DNA of 64,000 bases. Source: Seison nebaliae (Eukaryota; Rotifera; Pararotatoria; Seisonacea; Seisonidae). The DNA is taken from contig JALJEE010001605.1 of assembly GCA_023231475.1 (NCBI GenBank), forward strand, positions 1 to 64,000, written 5' to 3'. Made by a program: the position numbers and the translations under genes. The notes beneath the pieces are model-generated. The model was given only the letters and a program-made list of their open reading frames with translations, did no database searches and had not been told where the DNA came from. This document shows, piece after piece, positions 23,493 to 37,138 of this stretch; the stretch's first letter is position 1; each line of letters opens with the position of its first letter.

Positions 23493-26400
23493 TATAATTC
23501 TGATTAGAGGGAACTATATATGTCTATTGCATCACAAAATTTCAGCAACGATTTTTTTTATTTTTATTAATATTAATCGATTTCTATTAATTCACCTCTA
23601 CATTTAAATCGTGATGATTTAGTTTCTTCAAATATTTCTCTTTCTCTTCTCGTCCTACAATTAATGGAATTAGCGATGATTGCCATGTTTGATAGAGACA
23701 GCCATCAGTATATCGTGCTACCAAAGTGAGAGTGCAAGAAATAAAAATCGATCAACAGAACTCTGCACAGTTAGGGAAATTGGTGCAAATGAGAAATTAA
23801 TGAAATATAAAATAATTTTTTTTCGAAATTTATTCCTATTCATCTGAAATTAAATGAGAGGTGTAAAAGATGAATAGAAAAAAAAATATGAATATTCAAT
23901 AAATTCATTAGTTTCCTCCATTCTTTTATTTACCGTTTTTTTCTCGCCAATATTGTCAAAATATTATCACTAGACTTTCTAATGTTTCCAATTATATACC
24001 ATATCTCTTTGAGATGAATAGAAGATGAATATATCACGTACATATGTTTGATACAAACATGCACAAATATTTTTCCTCGATATTTTACCTTTTTCAATTC
24101 CTTTCAACTTTTCTTCTCAATTTCTACTTTTCCACTTAACCAACTTTCTCATTATTCTAATCGATTAGCAAAGTTGTGAAAAGGCACCTATTCTCCCATT
24201 ATTATTATTGGGTAAATGCGATTGACAGATACGTAGTTCAATCAACACAAATATATGTCAATGAAATCGCATTTTATTCGGAACGGAATCCTCTAGGACA
24301 TGTTTGGCTATTTTATTTTTAAACTAATAATTCAATTTATTAAATTTTCATTCCTCTTCAAATTACGTCATTCATATATGGAATAAAATTTCCTTTACAT
24401 CTACCATCAAAGTGCTGACCTCATACAACGACTCATCTTCCTATTAATGCAAAGAAAGTTGACCTCTTCTATCATAGAAGTTCTATGAACATTCCAATCA
24501 TTTGATAACAAACTATATGGGGGGAATGTTACAACTTCGACTCTTCAAAAGATGGAACATTCATCTAAAAATTTCTATTATAATTTTTCTATAAGTTAAG
24601 ATTAGATTTGATTTCTCCATCTTCCGTTTAACTTTAAACGGTAAACTTTCGCCAATTATTGCCATTGAGGTTTAGTTTATGAAAACAATTTAATTATCAT
24701 CATATTAATCATTACAGTTTTACGTTTGAACGGTTGCTGAACGATAAATGTGAAAGTTGATATTTAAGAAATCTGAGAAAGATTTCCAAAAAATCTTATA
24801 ATATCATTATAAGGCGTATGAATATCATTGTGCTGAACATTATCAAAACAAATTTTGAATGTGAAAATGAATGAAAAAAATTAATTAGCACCTTTTACTC
24901 TTTACTTCACAGGTAATTCGTGCTCTAAAATTATAAATAAAGACAAAACTGTTATGTAACATGTCAGTAAAAAAGTATCAAGCGAAAATGGTCTAACGAT
25001 TCAAAATAGGAAAATGGTAAAGTTCAATTTTTTGGGGCTAACGGACTTTCTTACTTTTTTGGACAATTTCCCGTCACTCGGGAAGAAAAGTCGGAATTCG
25101 ATGTACTTCAATATTTTTTTCTGGGTGAATATTGAAAACAAAAAACAGGAAAATTTCAGTTAATTAGATTTGGGTTGATAATTTAATTAGCCATAATTAA
25201 TTGGCATGAATTCAATGATGAATTTATTAAGCAAATCTTGCACAAAAACAAATTTTGTTTCGAAAAAACAATAAATTCAATCAGTCAGAAACAGTTTAAT
25301 ATATCAATTTCATATTGAAACTCAAATTATAATTCTCTTAACAGAATGTTACTAAGCAATAATCAAAATGGAAAACTCCCAATAAATAAATATGAACTGT
25401 CTATGTTTTTGGTTGTTGATCTGATAAACATCTTCTCGGAAAAACAAAGGAATTAAAATTAGAATAAACTTATAGTCCGAATGTTTTTCCACAAATAATA
25501 CTTAATACTTTGAAAGAAAATAAATGAAATGGAAAATTACCATTTGTATTTTTAGTCTTGAAAGATGTTCGATTAGTGGAATGAAAGAAAAGTCCGGTAA
25601 TCATTCTTCCTTGAAGATGTAACCAGAAAAATTTCGATGAGGTAACAGAATTTCTTGAAAAGAATCTGTCACGCGTAACTAAGGCAACGATAATATACTC
25701 ACCTCTTCTGCATCGTTATTTTCATCATAATACGAATAGTGCAAATGAAATGAACGGATGTTAATTACTTCCAATAAACATCAAGTAGCAAAGGAACAAC
25801 TAACTCAGGTAAGCATAATACCTAATATTATGAGAAGTTGGATTAAATTTAATGATATTATCGACGGATGATTTTTTTCGTTTCGTTTTGTAAAATAGAA
25901 GATATTTTATATCATCCACTTTTTCGTTAGTGTTTAACAAGCAGCATTCAGTTAAACCTTATCCTCTTCGTTACTTGTCAACCAAATAAAAATAAAAGAT
26001 ATCCGGTATTACCTTAAGTAATATGTCAATTAGTTAATGTAAAAAAAACACAAATTTCCCACGATCATCAATATTAAGAATAGTCCTTACTACATTCAAT
26101 ATAGATATTCAGTATACTTCCTTCTATCTTCCAGTTGGCGTCCGTCTAATATCATCATTGCTTTCCAACCTCACGCTTCTTGAAAGTAATAGTGATGTTA
26201 TTGATGAGAATAAGGTTGGTAATGGATGGAAGAAAAAAGAAATAACAAGAAATTAATTCGGAGAAATATTGAATGAAACACACTAATAATGATTCAATTC
26301 AGATGAGAGGAAATTTGAAGGGGAATACTTTCATTTCTTTATTGAAATTTATTTTCGCTTATTAAAATACCCACACATCGACATGACACCACACAAGTAA

Positions 26401-27606
26401 TTATCAGTTGAATCGAATAAGAAAATAGATAAAATTTCTTTTTTGAAGAAAACGACTGATTCCTTTATCTGCCATCGTATCTCCTCTCTAATTCATATAA
26501 TGCTGACTGCCATTCCATCATGTGAATAATAGAATACATTTATATATTTCGATTTTTCTTTTAATTATATCGTCTGGAAGCTTGATGAGAACATGTAACC
26601 ATGAAAGACATTGTATGACTCATACGTTGTCGAATACTTATCATATCGAGAAAAGATATAGAGCATTTGCCGACCAGGAACACAACGATCTAATCAACAA
26701 ACTAAATTATTAATAATATCATGCTTTATTTCATATATATAGTAATTATATAATATTTGTTGTATTTGAAATAACTCTTCACCAACATCCATGTTATCAA
26801 GTGGAATTTACGTAATGAATAAAAACTCGCACTATCTCATTTATTGTAATATTTGAATTATTTCATGTCGGCAAATTAGTTTAGTTGATCTACATAATTT
26901 CTCAAACCTAATGAGTTTTGTGCACTGTTAATGCATTAAATTATTATTACTAACCAATTTTTGAACATTATTCTCCTTCATATTCAGTACTAAAAAATCA
27001 CAAGATATTGACATATCTCGATCCTTATTTGTTAGGAAATGTTAATTTACGTAACTTTGGGTTGAATAATAAACAGAATCAAAATGAACCATGTGTTCTA
27101 CACAAGTACCTTATTCCCGAAATTTCCTTCGTCTTTTCTCCGACAGATAAAACAATTAATTAAATTTTCTATTTATTTTCTTTTCTAATTCCTAATATTC
27201 CATCAATCAATCATCATTCTAATCAAAAGAATTTCATTTTCATAATACTATTTATCATTTCTCATACTATACTTTGCACCTCTCGTCAGTTCGCATCGGT
27301 ATGAACTACTTTCATGAAATACATAAAACATAATAACAATTATAGGTTACTAATTAACCAAATTGATAAGGGAAATGTGTTTTCGTCAATTTCATTGACT
27401 GCTGAAGAAAGTTGTTGGTCGATGTACATGAATATGAAAATTTCGTTTTATCTCAATGGAACTTAAATTTGGTTTATTTGAAATATATTTCAATTCTACT
27501 AAAAAATGAAAACGTTTGATGAAAAACGTGAAAATTTGAAACAAGTTGAATTCGATCTATAATGTATGACGAATTGTAGTTACTTCATAGAATGAAAATT
27601 GACAAT

Positions 27607-28121
27607 TCAGTTACTTAATTTTATGAGAATAGTTCGCTGGAGAAAGAATAAGATAGAAGATTTTAATAAATGATGATTGTCCATGATTATTATAATGTCT
27701 GCTAATATCTCCAATAATACGATGGAGGAGATTAAGAAAAGAAATTTTAAGATATTTATTAATGATTGATCCTGAAGAAGGTATAAGAATCGAATGGGAA
27801 TGCAAAATGCAAACAAAAAAGAATAGATATCAAACATAAAATGTTCATATGCATCAAATAATGGGTAGTAAACTCGATAGGAAATCCCATAATGTAAGAA
27901 ATAGAAGAAAGCAATTAAATCGAGGACCTGCAAGTTGCCTCATTGGAAAAAAAAGGTGAAAATCATAAGAAGAATAATTCCTGATCTTCTTTCTCTATCG
28001 AACATAAACATGGAGATTATAATAAGTATCATAGATATATAAACTGCAATTATAAATGCTGACTGAAATCTTCATGTGCTAAGTTCTTCTGACATTGAGC
28101 ATAACTTTTCTTGTGTTCCAT
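27607..28121 (-). pseudogene. possible decayed or chance multi-pass membrane-protein frame
   Basis: On the minus strand, ATG at 28121 opens a short coding-like frame (MEHKKSYAQCQKNLAHEDF). The next frame continues at 28062 with a hydrophobic segment (FIIAVYISMILIIISMFMF) and a charged RERRS turn. After one in-frame TGA it runs on through 108 codons to 27607, with three further hydrophobic segments (for example YSFLFAFCIPIRFLYLL). Read together this resembles a small four-helix membrane protein with one frameshift and one stop. It could equally be T-rich noncoding DNA read in a hydrophobic frame; a 108-codon frame is near what chance gives in this window. Splice sites that would rescue it were sought and not found. 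Confidence 0.2.
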
Positions 28122-29131
28122 TCGATTCTATACGTCACACGAAAGAGGAAGAGCATTTAGTGACTGAATAATTATTGATTAACAGCGAGATATATCCAAC
28201 AAATTTCTCGAATATTTCCAGATATCATTACACAATAAATGTCTTGAGAAAAATTGTTTAATATAATTATTTGGGGAGGAAACAATAGATTAGATCACTC
28301 TGCTCTCAATAATCGTGAGTCTGCTATGTCAGATAGTGGATAACTAGGAAATATAAGAGGGAAAATTAAAATCTTTTGGCATTTCCCATATTACAAGAGA
28401 TTACGACCACTTCAATTAATTCCACTTCAGTTTATTCTCGAGTCGATTGATGAATTTGATTGAAAAAAAAAAGATGAGAATGAATCAAACATCATTCAAA
28501 TTCAATAATGTAATTTGCGTTGAACAATCCCATATGAACTCTCCTATCAGCAATTATGGTAATATTTTTGGTAATGACAGGTAATATGGAATGCTTCACT
28601 ACCTGCTCTATGTTTCTTGTGTCATCTTCAACATACGATCAAAGTAAAATTAGTTCAAGTAGAGAGCAAAAGATTACCTATTAAGGCTGATCGTGCAGCA
28701 ACCAGTGAAAAATAACGTAACGGGAAAATTGACTAGAAATGAATTGATAAAACTGCAATAATAAAAGGAATCAATCTGTATAAAATTATCCAAGATAGAT
28801 ATCGCCAAAAAAGGATTTTTAACTTCTACTTTTCTTTTCTCATCTACATTAATTTTTGAAGAGAATTAGAATATATTTAAAAAATTTGATATATTCATTC
28901 CAATTTAATTCGAAATCTCAAGATTAACATTACTAATTATCACCAGATTAAACGGTTTAAAACTAAAAATCTTTATATAATTTAGAGAATATACGGATGA
29001 ATATTCGAATAGTCCAAAAGTCGATTCCCCAATAGCAAATTGTCTAAATAAAAAAATTATTTATGTCCTGATAGTTTATAGATTTCTATCCACAAACTGA
29101 ATTTTTCCTGAACATTAAGATGCTGAAATTC

Positions 29132-29175
29132 TCATGATGATGATCATGATGATGGTGATCATGATGATGATATGA
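29132..29175. repeat. ATGATGATC palindromic repeat
   Basis: A 44-bp segment is built of CATGATGATGATC-like units around GGTGATCATGATGATG. GATC and CATG palindromes recur every few bases, so it could fold back on itself. No gene is adjacent. Confidence 0.6.
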
Positions 29176-32100
29176 TTTCTTAAATTTTGATGGTTGAATC
29201 ATTTAATGAAATCCACATAAAGTATACACATAACCTTCTCCAATTCATAATTGAGGAAAGTGGAAATAAAACCTGAAGTACTAGCTGAAGTAAACTAACT
29301 AGCTGTTCGAAGTGTTGATGTTTAATAGATAAAATTTTCGTGAAATATCCCGTGACTGCCTTAGGGAACTTAAATGAGTCAATTACAAGATATGTGTATA
29401 TGATAAATTCTTAAAATAAAAGGATAATAATTATATAACTATTGATAGTTGAATGGATAAATAAACGCATAATAAATAGTATTATTCTAATGTCATTTGC
29501 AAATGTAAGACGAAACTGGACGAAACTGGCGAATAAGACAGAAATGGTCAAAAATGGAAGAAAACCTAATAACATGAGAAATGATCATAGCAAATATAAT
29601 AATGATAACATCATCATCAATATTAACAAAAATACCAATTCATATGAATATAAATCTAATGAAATTAGTCGATATTTTTGAATACATAGAAATCGTATGG
29701 GAAACAAAGCTATGCATAACGCATCGCGTTCCGGTTTCGGGAAGCAACTGTCATATTCGCGTAAAATTTATTGTTGAAAATTCTGCATCTTTTTTTTCTC
29801 CATCAAATAACGTTATTCATTCAATTCTTCCATCTTGCTATCATACAACCAATTCGTTTGTTGATGCCATTCGTCGTCTGCGCTGAAAACGTAGACGATG
29901 AGCATTAACATAGTTAAGTCAGTCGTTGAAAAGAAAGGAGAAAGGAAAAAAAGTGAAAACGACAAAAGGGAACGAGGAAGAAGAATGAGAATGAACCGAC
30001 GAATGGGAGAAAGAAGAAGAAGAAGGAAAGATGCACGACAGTAGTGAACATAATGAGAATGATAATATTGATAATAATGAATATTACGAAATAATACGAA
30101 AGAAGAAAGAATAGAACAGAAGGGTACAAGTGTACACGAATGAAAAAATGAAACATTCAACATCTGAATGAAATGAAGATGATGGCAATGCTTATCATGC
30201 TGAGGATAGGAAAAGAAAGAAAAAGAAAAGGAAATCATTTTATATATTTCTTTCTTACTTCTTCCATTCTCGTTTGGTAACAAGTTCCATTTATTATATC
30301 ATATTATATCTCGGACCATTCGGTCATCGGCGTCATTATGATTACGATCATTTTACTTGTTATCATAACTATTATTGTCTTCGTGATAATACGAATTACG
30401 AGAAAGGATCTGCGAGAAATATTAATAATGAGCGAATGAAAATTTTCTAACTGCTATCCTTCCCCCATTCTCCATCCCCCCATCAACAACAAGTGATCTT
30501 TTAAGAAATAATACAGATAGCTAAATAATAAGTGAATGAAAATAAGCCTTCATCCTATTCCTACTTATCATATTCATATCCATCATCTTCATCATTCAAT
30601 TCCTTCTATTCCTTTTCCTCCTTTTTCAATTCTTTTATACTTCCAGCGCTAAAAAATTTATCTTATTCAGTTATTCCTTCTAATATGATTAGATTCAATA
30701 GAAAAAATTCGTTAATTTCTTTCGTTATCATTCCTCCTATTAAATTTTACATTTTCCTTCTCCCTCCTCCTTCCTCTCCTTCCCAATAATTCATTAGAAC
30801 TGAAACACATGCACTCGTGGACACATACACTACTATTTACGTAAGTTCAACATAATATACTTTCCAATCATTATCGTCATTATCACCAGTAACACCATCA
30901 TTACGATTATCATATTAATAATTGATGATCATTAAATTATTATCTTCGACCCGACACCACCCGTAGGACACATCCAACATCTCGAATTACAGAACGATAC
31001 CTAACAAGATGGTGTATTATTAGTTGAAGTGCAATTATTAAATGTTTATGCGGAAACGGAATTGCAAGAACTTTCATACGGTCCCTTTCTCATTTATTCA
31101 GGGAGAATGTATAGTTCTATTTTAGAATAACCTTAAAAAGTCAATACAATAAAGACAGAGTTACTCTTTCATTTATATGTATATCGATATGTGGGAAAAG
31201 GTGGATATGTAATCGGATGTTAATATTTAAATATTGTTTATTGTTCCAATCGAGCTTTCACCTTCCAATATGATATCGACTCAATAATATCACTAAAGAT
31301 ACCTAAGAAATTATCGCAGTATATGAAATTTATTTGGAGAATTATTAATATTCCTTAATATTACCGCAATTTAAATTAACTTAAGCTCAATTGGAGCATA
31401 TTTAATTCCCGTTCTTAAAGTGCTTTTGTAGTTGGTTATTAATTCTATAAAAATACATATTGTTATGCGATTAATCTAATTATTTTAGATTAGATTATCT
31501 ATTTAATCGAATATTATATTTTCTATGAACAGTTTGGGTAATGTTAACACTATACGGATTTTGTGAAGAATAAATTTTCATCTTTTTTTTTTGACAAAAT
31601 ATAATTGATTATGTATGAGATACGAAGATATTTTGATTGACTTTTTTTAATTACCATTTTCATCAACAGATTATTACATAATTTGTGACAGTAACTCAAC
31701 AGGTTAAACCTTAATCTTAAAGTAGTTCTTATAAAATTGTTGAACAAAGTTTATGAAATGAATTTTAAATAATTTTTTTCCCAGAGAGAATTCTTGTTAA
31801 TCGCGTTGAATAACTAAAAGTACAAAAACGGATCGATATTACTTGGACGTCTGGGAACTAATCATAGAAACCAAATGATTTATGGAAAGAAAGTTGTTAC
31901 TCTTATTCCTTCGACATGGTAAATATTTATTGTTTTTTTCATAATGGAAATTATGTCGAATGTTCAAGAATATTTTCAATTGAGAAAAAAGGTAACACAA
32001 TAAATAATCTAACACTAAATAGAAAACGATGAATTTTATGTTTAATATGATTAATATATTTTTGTTTTTAATCTAAATGTTGTTTCTGATATTGTTTCTA

Positions 32101-32711
32101 GGTGTAACATTTTCATAATTAGTATTGTAAAACCTTATACAGATAGTAAACACTACTTGGTAATTTGAAAGATTGTTGGAATAAAGCAATTATTATGTAT
32201 ATAGATAGTCTATGATAAAGTAGTTACTTAAAATTATGTTTATGTTAATTCTGATTCAATTTAACGTTGTGACACTTTAATTTCGAATTTAAGTGAATAT
32301 ATATATTAATATGTTTTTATTTTTAATAATTTCATATCCGTATGTGTATACAAGATGAATGAAAATGTAATTGAAAGGAATATGAAAATGAAGAAATTGA
32401 AGATATTTGAATTTGAAAAAATAGAATTTGAATTCGAAGAAAATTCGATATTGATACATATCTCTGTGTGGTGATGGCGAAGGTTGAAAGATATTTCATA
32501 ATTAATAGTCAATTAATCGTGTGAAAATAAATAATGATGAAGGAATAAGTTACCGGTATATTAATGAACATTTACAAATAACAATAAACTTATGTAATAA
32601 ATATAAGGAAAGAGTGCATTGATGAGCATAAGATATTAACACTTCTCAAAAAAAATATACAAACAAATTTGGAATATAATACATTATTCGATTGATATAA
32701 TCGTTGAAAAA

Positions 32712-34230
32712 TTACCGATCAATATCATTACCGTCGATCGAATGTCTTACTGCACAAATTGTGGAAGTGTCTTTATCTTTCCTCGTGTCTAAATGTGTTG
32801 CCGATTTGGTGGTATTGATCAGATATGAATTATTTCCAAAAATTATTGGTCTTTTTATTCTTTGGATATTGATGAATCGTGGATTGGTGGAACTGGTCGA
32901 TCCGCAATTCCATAAACTACCGTTTTCATTCTTCTCATATAATCGCTTCGTTTGACAACTGGAAGTAGTTGAAGGATTTGGGAAATATGAGGACTTGATA
33001 GCATAATGGATGAGAATGTTCGTCATACGAACATTTCCGGACCGGATCTTATATTGATCAATGAGAACGACATTCTTATCAAAACTCTCCGATTGTTTCG
33101 GTAGAAAATGACTTAATCGAATGTCAACGAAACCCAATTTTTCATCTTTCTGATTCGTTTCCACTTTCCTGATACTCAATCGACAAAAATATTTTTCTAG
33201 TAATTTCTTCATTTCTTCTAACGTCTCCGCATTATTTGTCAAATCGTTATTGTTCGTGAAATTCGAATCATTTCCAACATCGTCATTCCAATAGCGAACG
33301 GATGTTGATGATGTCGAATCTAAATTGGCGGAACTGGCACTTGATTGAACTTGTTTTTCATCCGTCTCTTGCAGATCCATTATTCCGAATGAATGAACAT
33401 TTTTCACACATGTGCTCAAACCTTCATTGATGGAATTCGATTCTTTTCCGTGAAACATTTTCGAAATATTTCCTACATATTCTCTTTCGAATGAAATGCT
33501 TTGATGTGCCAACGGATTCTTTTTTTGAGTCTTTCTCAATTTGACATCTTCATTTCCCTTTTGCTCATCAAACACATTCTCATTCTTATTAACATTTTCA
33601 ATTTCTTTATCATCCTCATCGTCATCCACATCACCATCATTTCCCTCATCATTATTATTATTATTATTATTATTATTAATAGAATTAAGATTGTGATCAT
33701 TTATTTCATCATTTATCGTGAGATTATCATCGATGCCCGTTTTTGTTTTTGAACTACTATCATTATTATAATTTAATTCTTCTTCGAGAGAATCATCCTT
33801 CGTAATTCTATTCATTTTCTCATTCTTGTCATTTCTTTTATTAGAAAAAGAAAAATTATATATGGAAATTATTTTTTTCAAAAAGAACTTTGTTGAATTT
33901 GATCGATTATTTTTCATTTTTAATTGAATCATAAATTTGAATGAACAATTTCCATTCCAAGTTACTTTATAATCTTTTATCGATTTTCTACAATTTCAAA
34001 TTGATAATATCAATTTATTCTGAAAAAAAAAGGGAAGAAAACTAACACTTCGGAATATTGGACTTGTCGACTCGTTCCATGAGTTAATCTGGCTTTAATT
34101 TGGAACTTCCCCGATAGGAATGGTACCTGAGTCAGGGAATTAATTCGAATATCATACTGATATTAAAATAAGCACATAACATTATTTCAAATAAATAAAA
34201 TAAAAATTAAACAATTATTCTGTCTTTCAT
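32712..34230 (-). CDS. EEIG1/FAM102-family protein with interrupted NT-C2 domain
   Basis: Three minus-strand exons (34230-34213, 34156-34047, 33987-32712) total 1404 nt, 467 residues. The NT-C2 domain of the EEIG1/FAM102 family is recognisable in pieces. RINSLTQVPFLSGKFQIKAR matches the vertebrate ELTAVPFVNG-FCKVR strands, and VTWNGNCSFKFMIQL matches VRWRKRFTFVCKM. Then, after about 230 Asn/Asp/Ser-rich residues that the family lacks, FCRLSIRKVE, KLGFVDIRLSHFL and LIDQYKIRSGNVRMTNILI complete the domain. Vertebrate EEIG1 acts in membrane-linked signalling during osteoclast formation; the arthropod role is not established. The first exon (18 nt) is the weakest part of the model. The stop at 32712 overlaps a good donor (ATCG|GTAATT), so further 3' exons may encode the usual Ser-rich C-terminus; none could be traced. 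Confidence 0.72.
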
Positions 34231-36958
34231 TTTTTTTACCTTTTGAGACAGGACGATTATGTTTATTCTATTGTGATGATTACTCTCTCAATTTAGATAG
34301 TCATTCTTCTCCCACATATCATTGCGACCGATTCAATTAAGCGACTCAACTTTCAATGACTTTCTTTTTAAATATTCATCGCATAATGATTCTAAATAAG
34401 AAATTCAGGTAAGATTAATGTTAGCTAGAATATTCGTATTTTATTCAATCGATATTGTGTCAAATGAAAATTTATTATTGGTAGAACATTTTCTTTTCCA
34501 TCACCTTCCGTCGGAATAGAATTTTATGCTCATTCCAATACGTCTCATTGAACATTTAGTTCTACATTAAAAATTCATAAATTTCATAATCGAATAAATT
34601 TTCCTTTCTTCAATTAGTTAAATTCGCTCTAAGTTATATAGCGAAGAGTAAAGGATTATTGGGGGAGTTGGAACATTTCGCCCATTTGACATCTCCAAAG
34701 CTTTCCAAAAAGAATAATTAGTTTACAAATAAGGAAACTAATATAATACTATGATATTCTTATTATAATCATTAATAAAGATTTAATTAGAATTCTATTC
34801 TACTCAACTCATCATCAATCAACTTCTCTCTTTATGTATCGATCATAAATTTTTTTTGTGTGGAACATTGGACGAAAAATGGATATATAAAATACATAAT
34901 TCATTTATTAGCATAAAAATTGAAAATAATTTAGAAGAAATAAAGATAAAATTCATTTTTCCTCAATTCAATTAGAGATTTTTATATTTTTTTAGTAAAT
35001 TGTTCCTTATTATTAACTAACTATCGAGTGTTCTATTACTTTTTCAATTAATCTCGAATTCCTTTCCCATTCAAGTATTCTTATGAGTAGAATATGAAGG
35101 AGAATAACATTAGGCAACGAAAGCAAACGAACATTTTTTTTAATCTAAAACTCGATTACGTTAAGAAATTCGGCATTCGGAACATTCCGTTCCAATTATG
35201 GAGAATGAAAATGGAAATATCTTCTTCAAATGGAATTGGATGTTCCTGAAAGGATTATGACATATTCAATTTGTTTCGTTCTCCTTCTACCATATTTTTG
35301 TTATATAAGATCAACTTCGTCTTTCAAAAATGAAGGAGAGACCAGTTGTTGAGAAACAGCAAACCCCGAAACGAACAATAATTATTCGAACGAAATATTA
35401 TGCACCATAATCTCCTTCCAATATGGGAAATAATAGAACGAGGTAGAAAGAGGTTATTATCGGACTCAAAAAAAACAAGAGGAGAAAATATTCCGTTACT
35501 AAAATTATTATTTCCATCAGAAACATGTAGAAAGGAAGCGATGAATCGAATGAAAACCAAGTGGAAGATGCCTCATATTTCCTTTCTTTTTCGAGAATAG
35601 ATATAATCAAATTAATCTCAATTAGTTCTACTCTTCATAAAATAGTTGAAATGATTTAAATAAGAAAAACACAGTTAATTCACATTCATTCCCATTTACA
35701 TTCCATATCGATCACAGTTATTTCTCAGGTATTTCTTTTCCAAATTCTTTCAACTTTTTACCCTGTGCCAAAAGACAATTATTGATTAAAGAATCTCTTT
35801 CATCATTTCTCAATCAAACACAATACACAGATGGAAAGTACATCAGTAACTGATTAATTTGAAAAGAAAAACAAAAATGAGAATTGGAATATTTCTATTC
35901 CAACTGTCATATTACGAAGAGAACACGCACATCAGAGAAGAAACAAATTAAATTTTGAAAAAAAAAAATAAGGAATGTTTCTCGCTCATTGATTAACAGC
36001 AAGAGGAATTTCCTTTTATCGAAAAATTGCATCAAACAATAAAGAATTATTGTATAACATATTCCTTAGTTATATGTAGCTCGTTCGATGACGAGAATAT
36101 GATATGCGCTTACCGTATGACAGGACCAACTCTCCAATTTAACAAAATAGCTTATTGTTTATGTAACGATTGTGGATGATTGAGAAATAATTATGCGAAC
36201 TACAAATTATGGGGAGAAGTATGGCAAACAATGAAATGAAATATATACATGATATCTAGATAACTTCCAAGTCTAACTTCTACATAAAACGAGGATGTGA
36301 GCACAACAGCACCAAATATCAATAACAGTGAACATATTTTCTTTACATAAATTAATAGAAGAAAATGCCTCTTCTTTATCGAATAATAGATGGAGAAAGA
36401 AAAGAAGAAGAAAACTTACGTAAATGATAAAAGAAAGAATAAAAAACTTATCAATCATCAAACATTATTTATACTAAAGACTTCTTCGTGTGCTAATGTT
36501 ATGTTACATGAAGAAGAGATTAACCCAAAACTATTGTGTTCAATACAACAACACAAAATTGTCAGTTACTTCAAACAAAAATTTCTTTATAAAAACATTT
36601 CTTGTGAACCAGCTGCATATTGACATAACATGTATATGCAAACATAGACACAAAAGTTTTATTAAGAAAAATCAAAAAAATTATAAAATTTCTCAATTTC
36701 ATGACTGTCAATCTTCATGCAATAATTCTCCCCTTATCTTTCTCCAACTAAACTTAATTCTTCCCATATCCAATTTGAATAACGTATTATTAATTAATTT
36801 ATCTAACCGTTCTTAATTCAAAAAACTATGAAAGGATTGATCAAAAATAAACATACCAAGAAATTCAGTAAATTGTTTTTTTTTATTTATCACAAATTTA
36901 AATTTTCAGCTTTAAATTTTTTCCATTGAAAACTATATACAATCGGTGAGAAATTAAT
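34231..36958. other. gene-poor region between FAM102-like and small membrane-protein genes
   Basis: About 2.7 kb of AT-rich sequence. The first bases upstream of 34230 are the promoter side of the FAM102-like gene. Open frames of 60-108 codons at 35324-35610 and 36390-36816 lack family similarity and overlap on opposite strands. No repeat or RNA gene was recognised. Confidence 0.45.
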
Positions 36959-37138
36959 ATGAATTTTTCTGCTGCCGCAACAATCTTCAAATCGTCCGTG
37001 GTTTCGTTACTAATTGTTGGACCGCCAATCTTATACGTCGCAACATGTAAAACGAAATGGATGCAATCGGAAATTTTACCGGATCAAATCGCAAAATATG
37101 GTTTGGATAAAGCAGAACCTTTATTGAAGAAAAATTAA
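36959..37138 (+). CDS. 59-residue single-pass membrane protein, unrecognised
   Basis: One exon of 59 codons: starts MNFSAAATIFKSSVVSLLIV, has a hydrophobic helix that continues through GPPILYVAT, then a polar tail with KTKWMQSEILPDQIAKYGLD and ends LLKKN. Codon use and amino-acid composition (Trp, Pro, balanced charges) are unlike the surrounding T-rich chance frames. Size and layout fit the small accessory subunits and assembly factors of the mitochondrial inner membrane, but I cannot name a family. The start codon lies 14 nt after a GGTGAG stretch and about 460 bp remain before the convergent importin-7 stop. Confidence 0.6.
   Translation: MNFSAAATIFKSSVVSLLIVGPPILYVATCKTKWMQSEILPDQIAKYGLDKAEPLLKKN

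Larger units (their letters stand above)
23493..32711. other. 9.2-kb gene-poor region upstream of Cav3
   Basis: This is the longest stretch without a supported gene. It consists of AT-rich sequence with scattered short open frames, many hydrophobic because they read T-rich DNA. It separates the start of the minus-strand channel from the 3' end of the next minus-strand gene. It probably holds the channel's promoter, 5' noncoding exons and enhancers. A doubtful membrane-protein frame (27607-28121) and a small palindromic repeat (29132-29175) are listed separately. No transposon ends, tRNA or conserved RNA could be recognised by eye. Confidence 0.5.

Noticed and set aside
26522-26713. 63-codon plus-strand frame with a hydrophobic start, two Cys and a KR site, resembling a neuropeptide precursor
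   Set aside because: It begins at GTG, with an ATG only after the hydrophobic part; no amidation Gly or known peptide motif; hydrophobic starts are common in T-rich DNA.
29813-30283. 156-codon minus-strand frame
   Set aside because: Reads the complement of a purine-rich tract as Phe/Leu/Ser/His; no similarity, and overlapping frames are equally long.
30532-30789. Ser/Tyr/Phe-rich frame resembling a low-complexity protein
   Set aside because: Produced by a TC-rich tract; no signal of coding beyond openness.
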